From Bryobacteraceae bacterium CoA2 C42 (lineage in GTDB: Bacteria; Acidobacteriota; Terriglobia; Bryobacterales; Bryobacteraceae), in NCBI GenBank assembly GCA_019931245.1, contig JAINDL010000154.1, positions 1 through 35,804 on the forward strand: a DNA stretch of 35,804 nucleotides, read 5' to 3'. Made by a program: the position numbers and the translations under genes. Of the stretch, positions 29,899 to 35,804 are shown one piece after another; the first letter of the stretch is position 1; the number at the start of each line of letters is the position of its first letter. The notes beneath the pieces were generated by a model. That model saw only the letters and a program-made list of their open reading frames with translations. It was not told where the DNA came from and did no database searches.

Positions 29899-32800
29899 AT
29901 GAATTCCTTGTCGAACCGTCTTCTCCTGTTCGCTCTCCTGCCTGCCGCACTCCTCGCCCAAGGCTCCGCCGGCTCGGTCACCGGAATTGTCCTCGACCCC
30001 TCCAGCGCCGCCGTCGCCAACGCCTCCATCCTCCTTAAGAACACCGCCACCAACGACGAGCTCCGCACCACCACCACCTCCGCCGGCGTCTTCGCCTTCC
30101 CCAGCGTCCGCATCGGCGCCTATTCCCTCGCCGTCGAAGCCCTCGGCTTCCGCCGCTCCCTCCTCGAAGACCTTCGCGTCGAGACCGCCTCGGTCACCCG
30201 CCTCAACGTCTCCCTCCAAGTCGGCGCTGTCACCGATAGCGTGTCAGTCACCGCCGACCTCCCCCTCCTCCAAACCGAAACCTCTTCTCTTGGCACCGTC
30301 GTAAACCGATCCCTCCTCGATAAGGTCCCCTTCCAACTCTCCGGCACCAATCGCGACGTCCTGTCCTTCGTCCGGCTCGTCCCCGGTGTCGGCGGCAACG
30401 TCGGCAACTTCAATGTCATCATCACCGGTGGCCGCCAGCACACCACCGAAGTCCTCGTCGACGGCGTCACCAACAACTACCGCGGCGGCATCGCCTCGCC
30501 CTTCTCCATCCGACCTTCCATGACCAGCGTCAGTGAGTTCCGCGTCGAAACCGCCATCGCCCCCGCCGAGTTCGGCCGCACCTCCTCCGGCGTCGTCATC
30601 ATGACCACCAAGTCCGGCACCAACGAATTCCACGGCAACGCCGAATTCCTCCTCCGCAACAACGTCTTCGACGCCCGCCGCTTCAACGCCCGCATCGCCG
30701 ACATCACCCGCCAAGGCGAAGGCGCCGTTAACCTCGGCGGCCCCGTGCTCATCCCGAAGCTTTACAACGGAAAAAACCGCACGTTCTTCTTCACCGATCT
30801 CACCGTCTTCCGCCGCATCAACCAACCCCAAGGCGTCACCCGCACCATCGCCACCGCCCCCATGCGGTTGGGCGACTTCAGCGCCTTCGCCCAGCCCATC
30901 TTCGATCCCGCCACCGGTGGCGCCGGCCAACCCCGCCTCCAGTTCCCCGGCAATCGCATCCCCACGGACCGCATCACCGCCTTCGCTCGCGCTTCCCTCG
31001 GCGCCATCCCCGCGCCCAACCTCCCCACCGCCGAAAACAACTTCGTCGGCGCCCAACGCAACATCGAAAAGATGACGGTCTTCCTCCTGAAGTTCGATCA
31101 CCGCTTCAACGACCGCCATATCCTCACCGCTTCCGGCCGCCCCTCCTGGAACGTGCGCGACAACTTCAACGGCCCGTATGCCGAACGCCTCGAAGGCTTC
31201 TTCGACAAACCATACGCCCCCCAGATCACCCTCAACCACGACTTCATCGTCCGTCCCAACCTCCTCAACAAAACCACCTTCGGCTACGTCAATTGGTTCA
31301 GCCTCTTCCTCCAAACGCCCGCCCTCTCCTACCAGGTCCCTGGCGCCTATGGCCCCGGCTTCCCGGCCCTCCGCTTCGCGGGCCAAGGCTTGTCCATGAT
31401 TGGCGAAAATGTCGACCGCACCGTCGGCTCCAATAACTTCAATCTCCAGAACGCCACCTCCTGGACCACCGGCCGCCATAACTTCAAGTTCGGCTTCCGC
31501 TACGACTGGCTCGAAGACAATACCCAAACCCTCGGCAATCAGAACGGTACCTACACCTTCTCGCCCTTCACCACCGGCCAACCCGGCACCGCAGCCACCG
31601 GCCACTCCTTCGCCTCGCTCCTCCTCGGAGCGCCCTCTACGGCCAACATGCAGTTTGGTCTCCCGCTGCTCGGCCGCTCCCAGTCCTACGCCTTCTACGC
31701 CCAGGACGATTGGAAGTTCTCGAACCGCCTGACCTTGAACCTCGGTCTCCGCTACGACATTCAGGTCCCGTTCTACGACCACAACGGCAACACCTCCAGC
31801 CTCGACCTCAACGCCCCGAACCCGGCCGCCGGCAACCTGCCCGGTATTGCAATCTTCAACGGCGAAGGCACTGGCCGATCCGGCTCCCGCAAGTTCATCA
31901 ACAACTTCTATGGCGGCTGGGGCCCCCGAGGCGGCATCTCTTACCAACTCCTGTCGAACACCGTCCTCCGCGCCGGCTTCGGTATCTTCTACGCGCCCCG
32001 CATCGTCAACGTAAATACCGAGGGTTTCTCCTCCAACGTCACGCTCTCCAGCCTTGATGGCGGCGCTACCCCCGCGTTCTACCTCGACCGGGGCTGGCCC
32101 GCCGGAGTCGCCGTCCAGCCCCCGTTCGTCAGTCCCACGCTCGTCAACAATCGTGCTGCTGGCTATGTCAACCCCGATGCGGTCAACGGCTCCGGCCGCC
32201 TCTCCCACACCAACCAGTTCCAGGTCAGCGTCCAGCATCGCATAAAGTCCGCCTCCCTCGAACTCGGCTGGGTCTCCACCCAAGCCCGCCATATCCCCAA
32301 CTCCACGCTCGAGAACCTCAACCAGGTGCCCTCCCGCTTCCTTGCGCTCGGTGATCTGTTGCGCCAGCCCATCGGCGCCGCCGCCGTCATCGCTGCCGGC
32401 TTTCGTCCGCCTTACCCCGGCTTCACCGGCACCCTGGCTCAATCCCTCCGCCCCTATCCGCAGTTCCAGGGCATCACCTACCGGGACTCTCCCTCCGGCA
32501 GCTCGTCCTATCACGCTCTGCTCTTCAAATACGAGCAGCGCTTCTCGAATGGCCTCGCTCTCCTCAGCTCCTACACCCGTTCGAAGTTCATCTCTGACGT
32601 GATCGGCACAGGCACGTTGCAGGACGTCGCCGACCGCCGCGTCGAACGCTCCGTCACCAACTCCGATATTCCCAACCGCTTCATCGGCAGCGTCGCCTAC
32701 GACCTTCCCTTTGGCCCTGGCAAAGCCTTCCTCACCAGCGGTCCCGCCTCGTGGATTCTCGGCGGCTGGTCACTTTCGGGCATCTTCACCTACGAAAGCG

Positions 32801-33243
32801 GCAACCCGCTCTCCATCACGATTCCCAACGGTCTGCCCATCTTCAATGGTGCCCTCCGCCCGAACCTGGTCGCCGGCGTCGACCCCATGCTCGCCACCAG
32901 CCACGATAATTTCAATCCTTTCAACGCCCTCAGTGGCGACCGCGGCGATCTTCAACTGAATCGGGCTGCGTTCGCCACCCCGGCGCCCTTCACGTTCGGA
33001 AACCTCGGCCCGGTCCTGCCCTACGTCCGCGGCTTCGGATTCGCGAACGAAGACATCTCCCTCGCCAAGCGTATCCGGATCAAAGAAAGCCAGTTCTTCG
33101 AGTTCCGTACCGACTGGTTCAACGCCCCCAACCGCCGCCAACTCACCAACCCCATCACGGACCTTACCAGCGTCAACTTCGGCCGCATCACCGGTCAGAA
33201 GTCGGCGCGTGTCATCCAGTTCGGCGTCCGCTACGCTTTCTAA
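29899..33243 (+). CDS. TonB-dependent receptor with N-terminal carboxypeptidase-regulatory-like domain (Oar-like)
   Basis: An outer-membrane protein of 1114 residues. A signal peptide (NRLLLFALLPAALLAQGSAG) leads into a carboxypeptidase-regulatory-like Ig domain (about 24-105: VTGIVLDPSSAAVANASILL to FAFPSVRIGAYSLAVEALGF). A plug domain follows (about 120-240, with GGRQHTTEVLVDGVTNNYRG), then a long beta-barrel ending in an aromatic residue (VIQFGVRYAF). These large Oar-type receptors are typical of Acidobacteriota, and their substrates are mostly unknown. It starts 34 bp after apbE and is followed after 6 bp by a secreted phosphoesterase, so the two may form a ligand-processing and uptake pair. 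The start at 29899 puts the signal peptide at the front. Confidence 0.95.
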   Translation: MNSLSNRLLLFALLPAALLAQGSAGSVTGIVLDPSSAAVANASILLKNTATNDELRTTTTSAGVFAFPSVRIGAYSLAVEALGFRRSLLEDLRVETASVTRLNVSLQVGAVTDSVSVTADLPLLQTETSSLGTVVNRSLLDKVPFQLSGTNRDVLSFVRLVPGVGGNVGNFNVIITGGRQHTTEVLVDGVTNNYRGGIASPFSIRPSMTSVSEFRVETAIAPAEFGRTSSGVVIMTTKSGTNEFHGNAEFLLRNNVFDARRFNARIADITRQGEGAVNLGGPVLIPKLYNGKNRTFFFTDLTVFRRINQPQGVTRTIATAPMRLGDFSAFAQPIFDPATGGAGQPRLQFPGNRIPTDRITAFARASLGAIPAPNLPTAENNFVGAQRNIEKMTVFLLKFDHRFNDRHILTASGRPSWNVRDNFNGPYAERLEGFFDKPYAPQITLNHDFIVRPNLLNKTTFGYVNWFSLFLQTPALSYQVPGAYGPGFPALRFAGQGLSMIGENVDRTVGSNNFNLQNATSWTTGRHNFKFGFRYDWLEDNTQTLGNQNGTYTFSPFTTGQPGTAATGHSFASLLLGAPSTANMQFGLPLLGRSQSYAFYAQDDWKFSNRLTLNLGLRYDIQVPFYDHNGNTSSLDLNAPNPAAGNLPGIAIFNGEGTGRSGSRKFINNFYGGWGPRGGISYQLLSNTVLRAGFGIFYAPRIVNVNTEGFSSNVTLSSLDGGATPAFYLDRGWPAGVAVQPPFVSPTLVNNRAAGYVNPDAVNGSGRLSHTNQFQVSVQHRIKSASLELGWVSTQARHIPNSTLENLNQVPSRFLALGDLLRQPIGAAAVIAAGFRPPYPGFTGTLAQSLRPYPQFQGITYRDSPSGSSSYHALLFKYEQRFSNGLALLSSYTRSKFISDVIGTGTLQDVADRRVERSVTNSDIPNRFIGSVAYDLPFGPGKAFLTSGPASWILGGWSLSGIFTYESGNPLSITIPNGLPIFNGALRPNLVAGVDPMLATSHDNFNPFNALSGDRGDLQLNRAAFATPAPFTFGNLGPVLPYVRGFGFANEDISLAKRIRIKESQFFEFRTDWFNAPNRRQLTNPITDLTSVNFGRITGQKSARVIQFGVRYAF

Positions 33244-33249
33244 GTCACC

Positions 33250-35514
33250 ATGCTTCTCACTCTCCTCCTGGCCGTCATCACCCTTCCCACCGGCTGGCGG
33301 CTCGATCCGGCCGGTGTCGAAATCCCCGTCGACACCTTCCCCGTCCACGCGCAACTCCTGCCCGGCAACCAGCACGCGCTGCTGTTCCACTCTGGCTTTA
33401 AGCCGCCGTCCCTCGCCGTGCTCCACCTCGCCTCCCGCAAGATCATCCACTCCCTGCCCCTCCCCGAAGCCGGCATCGACTTCGCCTTCCACCCCGCCAC
33501 CCGCCGCGCCTATGTCCCGCTCGGTCACGCCGCCGGGCTGGCCGTTGTCGCAGTCTCTCCCACCCATCAGCTCACCCTCGAAAAGACCATCCCGGCCCCC
33601 ACCGGCCACGTCTCCACCGTCGCCCACCGCGACGGGCTCGTGGCTCTCACTCACACCCTCGGCGATACCGTCGTCCTCGTCAATCTCACGACCGGCGCCG
33701 AAGCCCGCCGCCTCACTATTCCCCGTCCTACCCGCGCCCTCTTCCACCAGAACCACCTTTACGTCCTCAGCCACGAACCCGCCTCCCTCCACGTCATCAA
33801 TCTCCCCAACCTTACGCCCGTCACCACAGTCCCACTCTCCCGCGGCCCATCTTCGCTCGTCGTCCACAAAGACCGCCTCTACGTCACCGCCTCGCTTTCC
33901 AACCATCTCGATATCCTCTTGCTCGCCGACCCCGCCCATCCCAAGCCGGCTGAACGGCTCAACCTTGCTCCCTCCCCCACCTGGCCCGTCGGCCTCAGTC
34001 CCACCTCCGTCACCAGCGACCCCGCCACCAATCGCCTCTTCATCTCCTGCTCCGATGCCAACGCCATTGCGGTCTACGACGTTGCCCGCCGCAAGCTCTC
34101 CGGATACCTCCCCACCGCCTGGTACCCTACCTTCGCCCTCCCCCTCCCCAGCCGCGGCCTCCTCGTCCTCAACGGCAAAGGCGAACGTTCTTATCCCAAC
34201 CCCCAGGGACCCAACCCCACGGTGCACCGCACCATGACTCCCCAGCCGCCCTCCCCCATCCAGTACACGCCCCTCATCCAACTCGGCTCCGCCCGTCTCG
34301 TCACTAACCTCACCCCCGCCGCCGTCCAGAAGCACTCCGAGGCCTACGCCAAGCTGACGCCGGCCATCACCCCAGCCCCCGCCGGCCCCCTGCCGCCCAT
34401 CCGTCACGTCGTCTACATCATGAAGGAGAACCGTACTTACGATCAGGTTCTCGGCGATCTCCCCGCCGGCAACGGTGACCCCTCTCTCTGCCTCTTCCCG
34501 GAAAATATCACCCCCAACCATCACAAGCTCGCCCGCGAGTTCGTTCTCTTCGACAACTTCTACGTCAACGCCGACGTCTCGTCAGAAGGATGGATGTGGT
34601 CCTCGGCCGCCATCACCCCGCCGGCCTTCATGCGCGCTTGGCCCGCCGCCTACGCCGGCCGCACCCGCCCCGCGCCCAAGCCCATCAACGATACCCCCGG
34701 CGGCTTCCTTTGGACTTCGGCCCTGAAAGCCGGCGTCTCCTTCCGCAATTTCGGTTTCTTCGTCTCCAACCGCCCCGGCGCCAAACCGGGAGAGCCTATC
34801 GTCGCCAGCGTTTCGGACCCTGCGCTGCTTCCATATACCAACAGCCTCTACGGCGGCTACGACCCCGACTTTCCCGATGTCGCCCGCGCCCGCATCTTTA
34901 TCGAGGAGCTCGAACGCACCGGCTCCCTGCCGCAGCTGACGGTAATGGTGCTGCCCAACGATCACACCTGGGGCACCTCCCCCGGCAAGTTGACGCCGAA
35001 TGCCTCCATGGCCGACAACGATGTCGCGCTAGGCCGCATCGTCGAGGCCATCTCGAAGTCCCCTGCCTGGCCGCACACCGCAATCTTCGTTCTCGAGGAC
35101 GATGCCCAGAACGGTCCCGACCACGTCGACTCCCATCGTTCCCCCGCTTTCGTCATCAGCCCCTACACGCGCCGCGCCGCAGTCGACCACACGTTTTACA
35201 ACACCACTTCCATGCTCCGCACGATCGAGATGCTGCTGCAGCTCCCGCCGCTCACCCACTACGATGCTACGGCCACCGTCATGTTCCCGGCCTTTTCCTC
35301 CACTCCCGACCTTCGCCCCTACCTTGCGGAGGCTCCCCGCGTCTCCCTCGATACTAAGAACCCGCCCGGTACCGCCGCCTCGGCCCGCCTCGACTTCTCG
35401 GCGCCGGACCATGTCACAGATGACGTGCTTACCGCCCTTGTTTGGCAAACGCTCCGGGGCGTTCCCCCTCCGCCGCCTACCCGCGCCGCATTTCTTTCTT
35501 ATTCCCCTGACTGA
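33250..35514 (+). CDS. Exported YncE-like beta-propeller / phosphoesterase-family protein
   Basis: A 754-residue exported protein. After a short hydrophobic N-terminus (MLLTLLLAVITLPTGWRLDP), residues 20-330 form a beta-propeller of WD40/YncE-like repeats (blocks such as VLHLASRKIIHSLPLPEAG and IAVYDVARRKLSGYLPTAWY). Residues about 385-690 are a phosphoesterase of the phospholipase C/AcpA-like alkaline-phosphatase superfamily: VVYIMKENRTYDQVLGDL (catalytic block), FVLFDNFYVNADVSSEGWMW, VMVLPNDHTWG, and AIFVLEDDAQNGPDHVDSHR with metal ligands. The substrate is unknown. It lies 6 bp after the receptor, so the pair may act together in phosphate or phospholipid use. Confidence 0.88.
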   Translation: MLLTLLLAVITLPTGWRLDPAGVEIPVDTFPVHAQLLPGNQHALLFHSGFKPPSLAVLHLASRKIIHSLPLPEAGIDFAFHPATRRAYVPLGHAAGLAVVAVSPTHQLTLEKTIPAPTGHVSTVAHRDGLVALTHTLGDTVVLVNLTTGAEARRLTIPRPTRALFHQNHLYVLSHEPASLHVINLPNLTPVTTVPLSRGPSSLVVHKDRLYVTASLSNHLDILLLADPAHPKPAERLNLAPSPTWPVGLSPTSVTSDPATNRLFISCSDANAIAVYDVARRKLSGYLPTAWYPTFALPLPSRGLLVLNGKGERSYPNPQGPNPTVHRTMTPQPPSPIQYTPLIQLGSARLVTNLTPAAVQKHSEAYAKLTPAITPAPAGPLPPIRHVVYIMKENRTYDQVLGDLPAGNGDPSLCLFPENITPNHHKLAREFVLFDNFYVNADVSSEGWMWSSAAITPPAFMRAWPAAYAGRTRPAPKPINDTPGGFLWTSALKAGVSFRNFGFFVSNRPGAKPGEPIVASVSDPALLPYTNSLYGGYDPDFPDVARARIFIEELERTGSLPQLTVMVLPNDHTWGTSPGKLTPNASMADNDVALGRIVEAISKSPAWPHTAIFVLEDDAQNGPDHVDSHRSPAFVISPYTRRAAVDHTFYNTTSMLRTIEMLLQLPPLTHYDATATVMFPAFSSTPDLRPYLAEAPRVSLDTKNPPGTAASARLDFSAPDHVTDDVLTALVWQTLRGVPPPPPTRAAFLSYSPD

Positions 35515-35684
35515 ATTCACCCCGGTGAAACCAGCGGATTGCAGAAGATCCGCCCCGGTTCTATAGGAGATTCTTCATGACGGATCCAAAACCGGGATGA
35601 GCAGAACATGTGCCTGGTGCAGGTGATCAGAGAGAAGCGAGACTGCTAATACTACTGTGTTAGAACATGTGATACACTCTGGAC
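35515..35684 (+). other. Gene-free stretch with small hairpins and a truncated leader-like ORF before an insertion sequence
   Basis: Just after the phosphoesterase gene are short inverted repeats: GCGGAT (35534-35539) with ATCCGC (35548-35553), and CCCGGTT (35554-35560) with AACCGGG (35590-35596). A good Shine-Dalgarno (AGGAGA, 35565-35570) precedes an ATG at 35577 that encodes only MTDPKPG before a TGA. This may be the start of a gene cut off by the insertion sequence, or a leader peptide. The left end of the insertion sequence could not be located. Confidence 0.4.
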
Positions 35685-35804
35685 GTGGCCCCGCATCCTC
35701 CCCCCGCGCCAGGCCCACGTGAGCAGCGTCTTGCCGCCTACCTTCAGGGTCTGGCGCAAGCGGCAGGACACCGAGACCGGCATCAGCCCTTAACCAGCTA
35801 CTGC
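35685..35804 (+). CDS. IS701-like transposase, 5' end (runs off right edge)
   Basis: Forty codons are open to the window edge from a GTG at 35685. The end, REQRLAAYLQGLAQAAGHRD then RHQPLTSYC, matches the start of IS701-family DDE transposases, in which '(R)xxxYLxxLAxxxGHADRxxPLxxYCxGLLLPGERKSVEP' is expected; the diagnostic GLLLPGERKS would follow just outside the window. The first ten residues are Pro-rich. Inverted repeat ends were not identified. An earlier start is unlikely because upstream bases contain a stop close by. Confidence 0.65.
   Translation, partial: MAPHPPPAPGPREQRLAAYLQGLAQAAGHRDRHQPLTSYC

Noticed and set aside
30244-32514. A 756-codon open frame on the minus strand, opposite the TonB-dependent receptor
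   Set aside because: Rich in Gly, Glu, Val and Asp in a low-complexity pattern, the mirror of GC-biased third positions in the real gene; no motif or RBS.

Overview
Organism. The window looks like chromosomal DNA of a GC-rich Acidobacteriota member, probably the Bryobacterales/Solibacter group. Four things suggest this: a giant TonB-dependent receptor with an N-terminal carboxypeptidase-regulatory-like domain, a planctomycete-type cytochrome c domain fused to an FGE-like domain, a YncE-like propeller fused to a phosphoesterase, and an exported Gfo/Idh/MocA oxidoreductase. This is an inference from gene content; no rRNA is present.

Layout, 1-9.4 kb. On the minus strand there is a surface-polysaccharide block: gmd, a decayed fucose-synthase-like remnant, and a very large fused polysaccharide pyruvyl transferase/GT9 protein. 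That protein ends in a 28-residue coiled-coil repeat and runs off the left edge. Divergent from it is a compact zinc module: an SmtB-type ArsR repressor, a protein that is 23% histidine, and a Fur/Zur-type regulator, preceded by a readable promoter and operator. Next come msrB-msrA with a small exported protein, a decayed tag (3-methyladenine glycosylase) gene, an EamA transporter and a CPBP-family protein with altered catalytic motifs.

Layout, 9.4-17.3 kb. This is the most coherent system in the window, a phosphonate-catabolism island. On the minus strand are a NYN/LOTUS protein, RidA and a PhnZ-like HD-domain mixed-valent diiron oxygenase. Then comes an OPA-type MFS transporter overlapping a TIGR03364-type FAD oxidoreductase, followed by phosphonoacetaldehyde hydrolase (phnX) and an exported rhamnonate-dehydratase-like enzyme. 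A small exported alkaline-phosphatase-superfamily enzyme sits on the plus strand between the two halves. No PhnW transaminase, PhnY or C-P lyase is seen. The suggested logic is import by the MFS protein, oxidative deamination by the flavoenzyme with RidA clearing the imine, and C-P cleavage by PhnX, with a parallel oxidative C-P cleavage by the PhnZ-like enzyme.

Layout, 17.3-25.4 kb. A DPM1-like GT2 and a small exported protein come first. They are followed by a 210-bp tandem duplication shared with the end of a hybrid histidine kinase. Then come dcd, tRNA-Ala(CGC), a methyltransferase, a small coiled-coil protein, tatC-tatA with unusual Tyr/Asp-rich soluble extensions, and an SDR dehydrogenase.

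Layout, 25.5-35.8 kb. A tightly packed plus-strand run holds two small uncharacterised proteins, a Tat-exported Gfo/Idh/MocA oxidoreductase, the cytochrome/FGE-like fusion, apbE, the TonB-dependent receptor and a secreted propeller/phosphoesterase. The right edge enters the 5' part of an IS701-like transposase.

All protein calls come from reading motifs. No database search was run.
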